A stretch of 64,000 bases of DNA from Roseovarius sp. Lineage in GTDB: Bacteria > Pseudomonadota > Alphaproteobacteria > Rhodobacterales > Rhodobacteraceae. The translations under genes were made by a program, and so were the position numbers. How positions within the stretch are numbered: position 1 is the first letter of the stretch; every line of letters starts with the position of its first letter. This document shows, in pieces, positions 36,556 to 45,152 of this stretch. The stretch is taken from assembly GCA_014359765.1 (NCBI GenBank), contig JACIYT010000004.1, positions 82,275-146,274 of the forward strand, in the 5' to 3' direction. Under the pieces are notes generated by a model that had not been told where the DNA came from, made no database searches, and saw nothing but the letters and a program-made list of their open reading frames with translations.

Positions 36556-38538
36556 TCACGATTTCGTCCCCGGCGGGCTTTCGACATCCGACACCCGGAC
36601 CCCGGCCTTCAGCGTGCCCTGGCGGCCGTCCTGGTAGGTTACGGCGATTTCCAGATCGACCCGGTCGGCGCCGCTGTAGATCGCCTCGACGAGTTCCTTG
36701 TAGCGTTCCTCCAGAAAGGCGCGCCGCAGCTTGCGGCTGCGGGTCAGTTCGCCTTCGTCGGGGTCGAGCTCCTTCGGGAAGTTGGCAAAGCGCCTGACGC
36801 GCGAATTTTCCGGCAGCAGGGCGTTGATCCGCGCCACCTCGCCCTTGATCAGATCGAGAATCTCGGCCTTCTGCGAAAGATCGGTATAGGTCGAGAAGCT
36901 GATGTTGTGCTCTTCGGCCCATCGGGCGAGCACTTCCATGTCGATATTGATCAGCGCCCCGACAAAGGCGCGGCTCTCGTCGCCCAGCGTCATGAGATCC
37001 TTGATATAGGGGCTGTAGCGGAGCCGGGTCTCGATGAACTGCGGGGGATAGCTGTGGCCGTTGACGAGGCGGCGCATGTCCTTGACGCGATCGTAGAACA
37101 CGAGCTCGCCCTCCGGCGTCACCGAGACCGCATCGCCCGTGGCATACCAGCCGTCTTCGGTCAGCGCCTCGGCGGTCTTTTCCGGCTTGCCGTAATAGCC
37201 GCCGAACCCCGACCCGCCCCGCACCTGGAGCTCGCCTTCGGGGGAAATCCGGTAGTCGAGCGGCTCTCCGTATCTGGGGCTGCTCGGCATCCAGCTGCCG
37301 CTCGTCTCGAGCCGGTAGCTGTCGCCGACATGCGCGGTCAACAGGCCGATCTCGGTCGCGCCATAGACGTTGCGCAGCTTGACCCCCATCGCGTGGAACA
37401 TCCGGAACACGTCCGGCGCCATCAGCGCGCCCCCGCTCAACGCATTGCGGGCCTTGCCCAGTCCGAGATTGTCGCGCAGATGATGCAGGACCAGCGCCTC
37501 GGCAAGGGGCAGTTGCAGGCGCGCGCCAAGGCGGGGCCGGCGGCCCTCCAGCCGCTCCACATGAACCTCCCGGCCGATCTTCATGCCCCAGTCGAAGAAT
37601 GCCCGCCGGATCCGGCCGGCCCCCAGCATCCGGGCCTGCACGATCGACGCGAGATTTTCCCACTGGCGCGGGCTGAACACCAGCGCATCCACGGCCAGTT
37701 CGCGAATGTTCGCCAGCACGTCCTCCGGACCCTCGGGAAAATTCACCACCATCGGCGCGATTAGCCCGATGGACAGGCCGAAGATCTGCTCGGTCACCCA
37801 GGCCGGCGAAATATAGGTCAGGTATTCGGTGCCCGGCGCGATGTCGATCGCCCCCATCACCCGGGAACAGTTGTCAAACAGGTAGCGATGCGTGATCACC
37901 ACCCCCTTGGGCGATCCGGTGGTCCCCGATGTATAGGAGAGCACCGCGATATCCCCCGCGCGCCCGCGCCGGACATGGGTCTCGAAGCGGTCTGGGTCGT
38001 TTGCGTGGATCCTGCGCCCGGCCTCGCTCACGCTGTCGAAGGCGCGCAACAACGGATGCTCATAGCCCCACAGCCCGGCGCCGTCCCAATAGACGATCGC
38101 CAGGACCCCCGGGTGCCTTTCGACGACCTCGAGGCACTTGTCCACCTGTTCCTGATCCTGCGCGAAGAAGATCCGCGTATCGGAATCCTGCGCGAGATAG
38201 AGGATTTCCTCGATCGTCTGGTCGGGATAGACCGACAGGACCTTTCCGCCCAGCGACTGAACGGCATATTCGGCCCAGAAATGTTCGGGCTCGTTCTCGC
38301 CGATCATCATGACCGAATCGCCGCTCGACAGCCCCAGCGCCTCGAGCCCGAGCGCGAGCGCGCGAACCCGGTCGAGCACGTCGGCCCAGCTGAACTCGCG
38401 CCAGATCCCGAGGCGCTTGTGTCGCTGGGCGAGCGCGCCGGGCGTCGATCGGGCGCGCGCGAGGAGCACCTGCGGGAGGGTTTCGCTCTGCGTTACCTCG
38501 GGGGCCTGGAATTCCATTGCCTTGCGGTTTCTGGCCAT
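36556..38538 (-). CDS. AMP-forming long-chain-type acyl-CoA synthetase within the transporter operon
   Basis: 660 residues. The P-loop is SYTSGTTGSPKGVVITH, with NVYGATEIGLL, the ATP-grasping YATGDAVS and a C-terminal region typical of ligases found in HAAT operons (DPDEGELTRSRKLRRAFLEERY in part). It probably activates the imported acid to its CoA thioester at the membrane, trapping it in the cell. Its position between the LivG ATPase and the permeases, with 4-15 base gaps, shows that transport and activation are expressed together. The chain type of the substrate is not known. Confidence 0.9.
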   Translation of the reverse strand: MARNRKAMEFQAPEVTQSETLPQVLLARARSTPGALAQRHKRLGIWREFSWADVLDRVRALALGLEALGLSSGDSVMMIGENEPEHFWAEYAVQSLGGKVLSVYPDQTIEEILYLAQDSDTRIFFAQDQEQVDKCLEVVERHPGVLAIVYWDGAGLWGYEHPLLRAFDSVSEAGRRIHANDPDRFETHVRRGRAGDIAVLSYTSGTTGSPKGVVITHRYLFDNCSRVMGAIDIAPGTEYLTYISPAWVTEQIFGLSIGLIAPMVVNFPEGPEDVLANIRELAVDALVFSPRQWENLASIVQARMLGAGRIRRAFFDWGMKIGREVHVERLEGRRPRLGARLQLPLAEALVLHHLRDNLGLGKARNALSGGALMAPDVFRMFHAMGVKLRNVYGATEIGLLTAHVGDSYRLETSGSWMPSSPRYGEPLDYRISPEGELQVRGGSGFGGYYGKPEKTAEALTEDGWYATGDAVSVTPEGELVFYDRVKDMRRLVNGHSYPPQFIETRLRYSPYIKDLMTLGDESRAFVGALINIDMEVLARWAEEHNISFSTYTDLSQKAEILDLIKGEVARINALLPENSRVRRFANFPKELDPDEGELTRSRKLRRAFLEERYKELVEAIYSGADRVDLEIAVTYQDGRQGTLKAGVRVSDVESPPGTKS

Positions 38539-38542
38539 CCCG

Positions 38543-39322
38543 TTACCCCAGATATGCCTTGATCACGGCCGGATCCTTCTGAATTTCGGCGGGGGTACCC
38601 TCGGCAATCACCCGTCCGAAATCCAGCACCACGATCCGGTCCGCGAGATCCATCACCACGCCCATGTCATGTTCGACGAGGACGACGGGAATCCTGCGCG
38701 CTTCGCGCACGTCGAGGATGAAGCGCGCGAGATCCTCCTTTTCCTCGGAATTCATGCCGGCCATGGGCTCGTCCATCAGCAGGATCGACGGCTCCTGCGC
38801 CAGGGCACGGCCCAGATCGACCCGCTTGCGCAAGCCGTATCCGAGGGTGCCGACGGGCTGGTTGCGAATCGCCTCGATCTCGAGAAAGTCGATGATCTCC
38901 TCGGCGACCGCACGATGCCCGGTTTCCTCGCGCATGACCGGGCCGTAATGAAAGAAAGCCTGGATCACGTTCGATTTCATCAGCATGTGGCGACCGACCA
39001 TGATGTTCTCGACCACCGTCTGACCGGCAAAGAGATGGGTGCCCTGGAAGGTGCGGGCCATCCCGCGCCGGGCGATCTGATCGACGCGCAGCCCGGTGAC
39101 ATTCTCCCCCGAAAGCTCGATCCTGCCCGCCTGGGGACGGTAGAACCCGGCGATCACGTTCAGAAGCGAGGTCTTGCCCGCCCCGTTCGGGCCAATGATC
39201 GCGAGCAGCTCATCCGCCTTGACGGTGATCGACACATCATCGAGCGCCGTCACCCCGCCGAATTTCAGCGTCGCACCGCGCACCGCCAGCGGGAGAGGCT
39301 GATCCGCGCCCGCGCCGGTCAT
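38543..39322 (-). CDS. HAAT-type ABC transporter ATP-binding protein (LivG-like)
   Basis: 259 residues from the ATG at 39322; an in-frame ATG at 39379 would add 19. Walker A GPNGAGKTS, Walker B ILLMDEPMAGM, and the LivG-type signature LGYGLRKRVDLGRAL in place of LSGGQ are visible. It is the first gene of an operon running LivG, ligase, LivH, LivM, binding protein, LivF, SDR. Its promoter region carries a strong palindrome at 39477-39492. Confidence 0.9.
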   Translation of the reverse strand: MTGAGADQPLPLAVRGATLKFGGVTALDDVSITVKADELLAIIGPNGAGKTSLLNVIAGFYRPQAGRIELSGENVTGLRVDQIARRGMARTFQGTHLFAGQTVVENIMVGRHMLMKSNVIQAFFHYGPVMREETGHRAVAEEIIDFLEIEAIRNQPVGTLGYGLRKRVDLGRALAQEPSILLMDEPMAGMNSEEKEDLARFILDVREARRIPVVLVEHDMGVVMDLADRIVVLDFGRVIAEGTPAEIQKDPAVIKAYLG

Positions 39323-39476
39323 GGCGCCGGCCACGGCAATATGGCCTGTCCGACACCCGCGTTCGGAAGAGGATGGCACAGGGCTGCACCGTCCGGAGGA
39401 AGTCGTTGGATCATGTCTCCTCCCATGATCGTGATGCGACCCGGAATTTCTGGCGTTTCCGTGGCCTTTTCAAAAA

Positions 39477-39492
39477 TCTAATACATGTTAGA
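39477..39492. promoter_or_regulatory. TCTAA-N6-TTAGA palindrome, candidate operator of the HAAT operon
   Basis: TCTAATACATGTTAGA is an inverted repeat with 5-base arms. The flanks extend it: AAAAATCTAA on the left against AAATTTCTAA for the reverse complement of the right. It sits in an AT-rich island about 155 bases upstream of the LivG start, the right place for a TetR- or MarR-type acyl-CoA-responsive repressor. Confidence 0.5.
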
Positions 39493-39915
39493 AATTTGTG
39501 TCAACAACTCCCTCCCCTTCCGTAACGGAAGGCCATGTCGATCTGGCAGGGCGCATCCCGCTTCGGGGCGGCGTTGCACAACTCTGGCGACAGGGGATTT
39601 GCCACGCGAATCCACGCTGTTGCATGAGCCGGGTGCGCGGGCCATCTGCTGCCTGCTATCGCACGATGAGCTGGTGAGGCGTTTCGATCTGCAATGCGCC
39701 GTTGCTCAGGCGGGGGACGCGACCGGCATCAGCTTCCCCGGCGCGGGCGAAGGGCCGCCGCGCAAGCACGGCGCACGCATCGCACCCGGGAGAAGGCCAG
39801 AGCGCCGCCGCCGAAGGTCGGATCGCGCAACCCCGCGAATGTGGCTGAATCGCTGGAATTGCCGGCGGTCACGTGCCAATGCTGGCGTGTGACAGGGGCA
39901 CCGCAGGAGAGGACC
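39493..39915. other. Intergenic stretch without a supportable gene
   Basis: About 420 bases between the HAAT operon promoter and the lipoate carrier gene. Open frames are arginine-rich and unlike proteins. The segment GGCGTTGCACAACTCTGG resembles ends of IS5-type insertion sequences, so decayed mobile DNA is possible. AGGAGAGG at 39905-39912 is the ribosome binding site of the next gene. Confidence 0.35.
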
Positions 39916-40359
39916 ATGGTTTCGGTGAAGGGCTGCGAATTTCCGGCGGACCGGCTTTACGATGTCGGCAACCATGTCTGGTATCTGCCCATCGAAGATG
40001 GCCGTGTGAGGATCGGCCTGACGCAGGTGGCGGTGGCGCTCGCCTCGCGGCAGATCTTTGCGGTGACGCCGAAACGGGTGGGGCGTGCCTTTGCGGCGGG
40101 GCGCTCGGCGGCGACCATCGAGAGCAGCAAATGGGTGGGGCCGATGCGGCTCGTGTTCGACGGAACCGTGGCGGAGGTGAATGCCGCGCTCACCGAGCGA
40201 CCCGGCCTGCTGGCCGAGGATGCCTATGGTGCGGGATGGGTGATCGTGGCCACGCCTGACGGGCAGGGCGATTCGCTGGCCGGGCTGACCCCCGGTGCGG
40301 AGGTGGCCAGGGCCTATCGCGCCTGGATGGACGCCAGTGATTTTCCGGGCTGTCAGTAG
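39916..40359 (+). CDS. lbpA: Lipoate-binding GcvH-like protein (LbpA type)
   Basis: 147 residues with a lipoyl/biotinyl fold. The candidate lipoyl-lysine lies in TIESSKWVGPMRLVFDGTV, which matches the ESxKWVGP signature of LbpA, the lipoate carrier of the sulfur-oxidising sHdr system, better than the ESVKAASD of glycine-cleavage GcvH. The start at 39916 has AGGAGAGG just upstream. No gcvT or gcvP is adjacent; instead it converges, with a 7-base overlap, on a DsrE-lipoate ligase-radical SAM operon. That fits a carrier loaded by the dedicated ligase/LipS route. The gene could still be a stray GcvH paralogue. Confidence 0.7.
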   Translation: MVSVKGCEFPADRLYDVGNHVWYLPIEDGRVRIGLTQVAVALASRQIFAVTPKRVGRAFAAGRSAATIESSKWVGPMRLVFDGTVAEVNAALTERPGLLAEDAYGAGWVIVATPDGQGDSLAGLTPGAEVARAYRAWMDASDFPGCQ

Positions 40360-40736
40360 GTCAGCACGCGGGCGTCCGTCTCCATGATTTCGGCCATGAA
40401 TGTGGCGGTGCCGACAAGGCCCGCGCACTCGGGGATCATGTCCGCCTCGGTCATGCCGTGCAGATCAAGATTGGCCGAACAGCACAGGAACCGCGCCCCG
40501 GCCTCATGGGCGTTGCGGATGAAATCGAGCACGGTTTTCGGGCTGTCGGGCTTGATCCGCAGGGTTTCGGCCACGCCCTTTTTCATCAGCGCGCCTGCGG
40601 CGGCGGTGCAGATCACATCGACATCGTAATCCATCGCGGCGGCGACGGCGGCATGATGGAGCGGCGCGCCCAGTTCTGCCCCGTGGCGCGGATCGGTATT
40701 GACCAATAGCACGATCAGGCGGCGGCGGTCGGTCAT
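40353..40736 (-). CDS. DsrE/DsrF-like sulfur-trafficking protein
   Basis: 127 residues, small alpha/beta fold. It begins RRLIVLLVNTDPRHGAELGAP and has AMDYDVDVICTAAAGALMKKG and FLCCSANLDLHGM, where the paired Cys are candidate persulfide carriers. DsrE-family proteins hand sulfur between rhodanese, TusA and sulfur-oxidising complexes. It is the last gene of the operon and its ATG overlaps the ligase stop. It overlaps the convergent lbpA stop by a few bases. Confidence 0.75.
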   Translation of the reverse strand: MTDRRRLIVLLVNTDPRHGAELGAPLHHAAVAAAMDYDVDVICTAAAGALMKKGVAETLRIKPDSPKTVLDFIRNAHEAGARFLCCSANLDLHGMTEADMIPECAGLVGTATFMAEIMETDARVLTY

Positions 40737-41806
40737 GGTCTGGCGTCCTCTTCAATCGCCTCGGCGATGATGGCGGCAAAGGCCGGAACCGGCAGCGACA
40801 GCGTGCCGGTGGGCGTGGCGGCAAGGAACGCCTCGGTGGCGGCGGCGGCCTCGGCGGCGGGCAGTCCGCGCAGATGCGCCTCGAGATCGAGGATGACGCG
40901 CGGCGGGGCGACGAAGAAATCCCCAGTGACGAGTGCTTCGCGGATGCGGCGTCCACCGGGAGGACCTTCAAGCCGCAGATCGGCGCGCAGCGTGCCGCCG
41001 GGATGGACGGCCTCTGCGGTGGCGACATCCTCGCCCATGGGCTCGGGCTCGCCCATGACGAACGCCTCGGTGCCGATTTCCTGCGCGAGTTTCGCCTCGG
41101 TCAGGGCGGTTTCCTCGGGCGTGGGCTGGGCGGGTGTGGCGGTGATGCCGAGGTGTTTGGCCAGCCCCGCGCGCACCGCCTCCTGCACGGCCTCCACCGA
41201 AGGGGCCTCTCCCAAGAGGGCCTTGAGCGTCACCAGCCGGTCGCCCGCATCGGCCGCACCATGGCGCGCCAGCTTGGCCGCCGGCACGTTCAGCAGATCG
41301 CGCACGCGGGCCGCATCCATATCGACCAGCACCGTGCCCTGATAGACCATCGTATCGCCCTGCCAGAACCCGCCCGTGCCCGAAAGCTTGCGCCCCGCCA
41401 CCTCGATATCGTTGCGGGGCCGAAACCGCGCGTCGATGCCGAAGGCGTCCGACAGGCCACCCGCCACCGCCTCGCAGATGATACGTGCAATGCCGCCCAG
41501 ATCGGTCTCGGGCAGGGTGGTGCGGTGAAAGACCAGCTCCCATCCCACCTGACCGGGATCGAGATAGATCGCGCCGCCGCCCGAGACGCGCCGCACGAGG
41601 CCCACCCCCTCGGCGCGGCACCGCTCCACCCGCACCTCACGCGGCATCGACTGGTGCAGGCCAATGAGCACCGTGGGCGGAAAGCGCAGGAACCGCAGCG
41701 TGTCGGGCACGCGGCCCGCCTCGTGCAATTCGGTCAGCGCCGCGTCACAGGCGATCTGGCGGCGGCCCTCGGCCACGCCGCTGTCGATCAGGCGAAAGGG
41801 GATCAT
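40733..41806 (-). CDS. Lipoate-protein ligase, sLpl(AB)-like with fused accessory domain
   Basis: 357 residues. The LplA-type catalytic core has RRVSGGGAIYLDPGQVGWEL and the Lys in GRKLSGTGGFW. A C-terminal region of about 130 residues includes LRADLRLEGPPGGRRIREAL and FFVAPP, matching the small LplB/accessory domain, so both parts are fused as in sLpl(AB). It would load octanoate or lipoate on the adjacent carrier. The ATG at 41806 overlaps the radical-SAM stop (ATGA); an ATG four codons earlier is also possible. Coexistence with lipB suggests a dedicated target. Confidence 0.78.
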   Translation of the reverse strand: MIPFRLIDSGVAEGRRQIACDAALTELHEAGRVPDTLRFLRFPPTVLIGLHQSMPREVRVERCRAEGVGLVRRVSGGGAIYLDPGQVGWELVFHRTTLPETDLGGIARIICEAVAGGLSDAFGIDARFRPRNDIEVAGRKLSGTGGFWQGDTMVYQGTVLVDMDAARVRDLLNVPAAKLARHGAADAGDRLVTLKALLGEAPSVEAVQEAVRAGLAKHLGITATPAQPTPEETALTEAKLAQEIGTEAFVMGEPEPMGEDVATAEAVHPGGTLRADLRLEGPPGGRRIREALVTGDFFVAPPRVILDLEAHLRGLPAAEAAAATEAFLAATPTGTLSLPVPAFAAIIAEAIEEDARP

Positions 41807-43065
41807 TCGGTGTCCCATGCAAAGGCGGGGCCGGGATCGCGCCCCGCGAGCTGGGCGCGGATGCGCGCAAGGTCATGTGCGCCGGGCGCGAAGGGGTAGG
41901 AGGCGATGTCGCGCGGCGGGCTGTCGCCATAGGGCCGGTCGCAGGCCGAGATATCGGCGCGCACCTTGCCCGGACAGCCGGAGGTGCGAAAGGCTGTTCC
42001 TTCGGTGATGAGCGCGTCAAGCTCGGCCCTGGGCAGGCCGAAATCGGCCACCCGCCCCTCGGCATCAAAGCGCATGTGGCGCAGGCGCAGGCCCCGAAAC
42101 TCGATCAGGTAGCGCGCCAGTTGCACCCGCCGCCATTGCGGGCGCGGCGTGGCGGGCAGATGATCCATGAGCGAGCCGCGCTCGGGGTAGAAACAGAACA
42201 TGTGGCTCGATCCGCCCATCTCGACCAGCCGCTCCACCAGCGTCAGCGCCTCAAGCTCGGTCTCGCCCATGCCGATGATGATATGCGCGCCGAACCGACC
42301 GGGGCCAAAGATTTCGGCGGCGTCCATCAGCCGCGCCCAGTAGCCCGCCCATGTGTGGGGCGAGGCCACGCCACGCCCGCGCGTCGCGTCGAAAATCTCG
42401 GGCGTCGCGGCATCGAGCGCGACGGTGAAAATCTCGGCCCCCAGCCTGTCCAGCGTCACCACATCGTCGCGCGTCATCGTGGTGGGGTTGGAGAGGATCG
42501 ACACCGGCACATGCGATGGCGCGATGCGGTCGGTCCAGGCCTTGAGCACGGCGAATGTGTCGGCCTCGGAGCGTGGATAGGTGATCATCGAGATGCACAT
42601 GCGGTGAAACGGCGTGTCGGGGTCGCCCGCCACCCGGTCGATCAGGTCGGCCACCGGCAGCGAGGGCCAGTCCACCCGGATGAAATTGCGGTCGGCATAA
42701 TCCGATGCCGCCTCGCGGTGGCGGGCAAGGCCGCAATAGGCGCAATTGGCGCGGCAGCCCTCGGGGTAGGTCAGCAGAAGGTTCAGACACCGCGTGCAGG
42801 AACACCCAAAGAGCGAGCCGGGGGCGAGGCCAAGCGTGATCGCCGCCGCCGTCGAGACCTGAACGTAATCGGGCGAGCGCATCAGCGGCGCGACGGGGCT
42901 TGATCGCGGCAGGTGCAGCGGGCCGGGGGCCTGTGCGGCGGCGCGCACCTGTGCCCCCATGCGCCGGTCGCCGGGCACCTTGGGCGCGGGGCGGGGGCGC
43001 ATCGCCTCGGGGCGGTTCCAGTCGCCCGCGCCGGGGCGGGCGGCGGGTTCGGTGCCGCAGACCAT
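41803..43065 (-). CDS. Radical SAM protein, candidate lipoyl synthase subunit LipS2
   Basis: 420 residues. The AdoMet-binding iron-sulfur motif is CRANCAYCGLA (CX3CX2C), preceded by CSCTRC, which could hold auxiliary cluster ligands. The C-terminal half carries TSGCPGKVRADISACDRPYGD. Its stop overlaps the lipoate ligase and its start shares one base with the other radical-SAM gene. Established knowledge: a two-protein LipS1/LipS2 lipoyl synthase works with sLpl in sulfur-oxidising prokaryotes. Which of the two genes is LipS1 or LipS2 is uncertain by eye. An arginine/proline-rich N-terminal stretch of about 60 residues could mean a later start. Confidence 0.65.
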   Translation of the reverse strand: MVCGTEPAARPGAGDWNRPEAMRPRPAPKVPGDRRMGAQVRAAAQAPGPLHLPRSSPVAPLMRSPDYVQVSTAAAITLGLAPGSLFGCSCTRCLNLLLTYPEGCRANCAYCGLARHREAASDYADRNFIRVDWPSLPVADLIDRVAGDPDTPFHRMCISMITYPRSEADTFAVLKAWTDRIAPSHVPVSILSNPTTMTRDDVVTLDRLGAEIFTVALDAATPEIFDATRGRGVASPHTWAGYWARLMDAAEIFGPGRFGAHIIIGMGETELEALTLVERLVEMGGSSHMFCFYPERGSLMDHLPATPRPQWRRVQLARYLIEFRGLRLRHMRFDAEGRVADFGLPRAELDALITEGTAFRTSGCPGKVRADISACDRPYGDSPPRDIASYPFAPGAHDLARIRAQLAGRDPGPAFAWDTE

Positions 43066-44069
43066 CAGGCCGCCCTCGCGCGCAACGCGCCGAGCGCGCA
43101 GCAGGTCGGATCGGCGGTGATGGGGCGGCCAAGCGCGCGCGCCAGAGGGATCGCCCCGTCGGCGGGAAAGGCGATGGCGTCAAGCCCGGCCATGACCGCA
43201 TAGGCATCGAGCTTGCGCCGCGCCGTGCCATGGGGGCGCGCGCAGCCCAGCGTGACCGGCAGACCGGGGGCGGCGTGGCGCGCGTCCAGCAGGAACCGCC
43301 CTACGGCATCGGTGTCGGGGGGCACGAAACGGCGGTCCTGCCCCGGCTGCGGCATCACCACCACCAGCACCAGCGCGGAGATGGGGTGACGCAGGCAGAT
43401 TTCCAGCGCGCGGCGCTCGCCCCGGATCTCGCCGAAATGCAACCCGATGACGATATGCGGCGCGACCCGCAGCCCGGCCTCGCAGAGCGCGGCGAGCGAG
43501 GCCTGGAAATCCGCCACGGGCCGGTCGAGGTGATAGACCTCGCGCACGGTATCCTGCGCGCCGATGATGTCGATCATCGCCAGATCGACGCCCGCCCCGG
43601 CCATGGCCCGCGCACGGGGCGCGTCGATGAGGCCGGTATGCACCGCCACCTCGATCCCCGGCAGATCGCGTTTCAGCCGCGCGATGGTGGGCCAGTAGCG
43701 GGCATAGGGGATCTCGTTGCGCCGGTTCGACCCGCCCGAAAGGAGAAAGCCGCGCAAATGCCGCGTCTCGGCGATGCGCCGCACCTCGCGTTCCAGCACC
43801 GCCGGCGAGGTGGCGGGGATCATCGGGCGCAGCACCTCGGCGCGGCAATGGCCGCAATTCAGCGCGCAGGCCGGACCGGTGATCGAAAAGGTGGGAAAGG
43901 CCGCGCGCCCGCAGCCCGGGAACTCGTCGCTGTCATAGCTCAGGAACGACGGTGCCGCCCCGGCCAGCGGGTGGGGGGCGAAGGCACGCGCCATGTCGGC
44001 CAGAAGTCCGGCATCGAAATCCAGCCCGTCAAATGCCGCGATCCGGGCGATATGGTCCTGCCATGTCAT
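43065..44069 (-). CDS. Radical SAM protein, candidate lipoyl synthase subunit LipS1
   Basis: 334 residues. The cluster motif is CALNCGHC (CX3CX2C), followed by FLLSGGSNRRNEI and AMIDIIGAQDTVREVY. It ends in DPTCCALGALRARAA, where the paired Cys could serve an auxiliary cluster. It is the first gene of the LipS-sLpl-DsrE operon. Pair logic: one radical SAM protein each may insert one of the two sulfurs at C6 and C8 of octanoyl chains. The role is inferred from operon order and knowledge of the sLpl-LipS route. Confidence 0.65.
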   Translation of the reverse strand: MTWQDHIARIAAFDGLDFDAGLLADMARAFAPHPLAGAAPSFLSYDSDEFPGCGRAAFPTFSITGPACALNCGHCRAEVLRPMIPATSPAVLEREVRRIAETRHLRGFLLSGGSNRRNEIPYARYWPTIARLKRDLPGIEVAVHTGLIDAPRARAMAGAGVDLAMIDIIGAQDTVREVYHLDRPVADFQASLAALCEAGLRVAPHIVIGLHFGEIRGERRALEICLRHPISALVLVVVMPQPGQDRRFVPPDTDAVGRFLLDARHAAPGLPVTLGCARPHGTARRKLDAYAVMAGLDAIAFPADGAIPLARALGRPITADPTCCALGALRARAA

Positions 44070-44191
44070 GCGACCTCGATAACAGCGCGCAAAAGATGAC
44101 TCAACAATTCTGGACAGTGACGGCGGAAACGCTACAATCGGTCGTGCTGACGAGCCGATGCGCCGTGCGCGCTCCGCCCCATCCCGAGGAT

Positions 44192-44242
44192 GGCCCCCTG
44201 TCGCGGCAGCGAGGGGGTGTGGCCGGGGACCGATGGTCCCGG
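44192..44242 (+). promoter_or_regulatory. Two adjacent hairpins in the leader of the Phn-like transporter operon
   Basis: GGCC (44192) with CCCCT pairs to AGGGGG and GGCC (ending 44224) to form a long stem; the next, CCGGGGACC GAT GGTCCCGG (44223-44242), forms a second. They overlap by two bases and lie 50 bases before the ATG. A structured 5' leader, attenuator or rho-independent element is possible. I do not recognise a known riboswitch. Confidence 0.4.
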
Positions 44243-44291
44243 ACCTGCCTTGTCGCCACGATCACCAGACGAACATCGCAGGGAGAATGAC

Positions 44292-45152
44292 ATGCGAGTC
44301 ATCCGCAGGCTTGGCGCGTTCTGCGCCGCAATGCTGCTGGCCGGGGCGGCCAGCGCACAGACACTCTATTTTTCCGCCATCCCCGACGAGGACGAAACCG
44401 CGCTCAAGGCGCGGTTCTCGAAGGTGGCGGAATATCTGGAGGAACAATTGGGGGTCGATGTCGAATTCATCCCCGTCAAGAACTACGCGGCGGCGGTGAC
44501 GGCGTTCCGCAACGATCAGGTGCAGCTTGCCTGGTTCGGCGGGCTGTCGGGGGTGCAGGCGCGCGCGCTGGTGCCGGGCGCGCGGGCGATCGCGCAGGGC
44601 GAGGAGGATCCGAATTTCCTCACCTATTTCATCGCCAACACCTCCACCGGGCTGGAGCCGGGCGAGGAATTTCCGATGGCGGCGGAAGGAATGAGCTTTA
44701 CCTTCGGGTCCAAGGGCTCGACCTCGGGGCGCCTGATGCCGGAATTTTACATCCGCGAGCGCACGGGCAAGGCGCCCGAGGCGTTCTTCGGGCGTGTCGG
44801 TTTCTCGGGCGATCATTCGCAGACGCTGCGGCTGGTGGCGTCGGGCGCCTGGCAGGTCGGCGCGCTCAACTACGCCGTTTACGACAAGGCGCTGGCCGAG
44901 GGCGCGCCCGAGACCGAGACCGCCCGCGTGATCTGGCAGACCCCGCCTTATCCCGATTACAACTGGACGATCCGGGGCGATGTCGATGCGCGGTTCGGCG
45001 AAGGGTTCGCCGACCGGGTGCAGGCGGCGCTGGTGGGCATGACCGACCCGGAGCTTCTGGCGAGCTTTCCGCGCACGGCCTTCATCCCGGCGCAGAATGC
45101 CGATTTCGAGCCGATCGCCGTGACCGCCCGCGAGCTTGGCCTGCTGGAGTGA
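44292..45152 (+). CDS. PhnD-like ABC transporter substrate-binding protein (putative selenium oxyanion uptake)
   Basis: 286 residues with a signal peptide (ending GAASAQ) and the PhnD-type fold: FSAIPDEDETALKARFS, VKNYAAAVTAFRNDQVQLAWFGGLSG and FTFGSKGSTSGRLMPEFYI. The family binds phosphonate, phosphite or similar oxyanions. Homologues next to selenium genes are annotated as putative selenate-binding proteins. Here the operon continues into a TusA-like gene, a selenoprotein formate dehydrogenase and selA/selB, which favours a selenium role. The ligand is not proven by sequence. Confidence 0.75.
   Translation: MRVIRRLGAFCAAMLLAGAASAQTLYFSAIPDEDETALKARFSKVAEYLEEQLGVDVEFIPVKNYAAAVTAFRNDQVQLAWFGGLSGVQARALVPGARAIAQGEEDPNFLTYFIANTSTGLEPGEEFPMAAEGMSFTFGSKGSTSGRLMPEFYIRERTGKAPEAFFGRVGFSGDHSQTLRLVASGAWQVGALNYAVYDKALAEGAPETETARVIWQTPPYPDYNWTIRGDVDARFGEGFADRVQAALVGMTDPELLASFPRTAFIPAQNADFEPIAVTARELGLLE

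Noticed and set aside
39485..39892. 135-codon plus-strand frame upstream of lbpA
   Set aside because: Arg/Pro-rich composition, no ribosome binding site and no domain; treated as intergenic.
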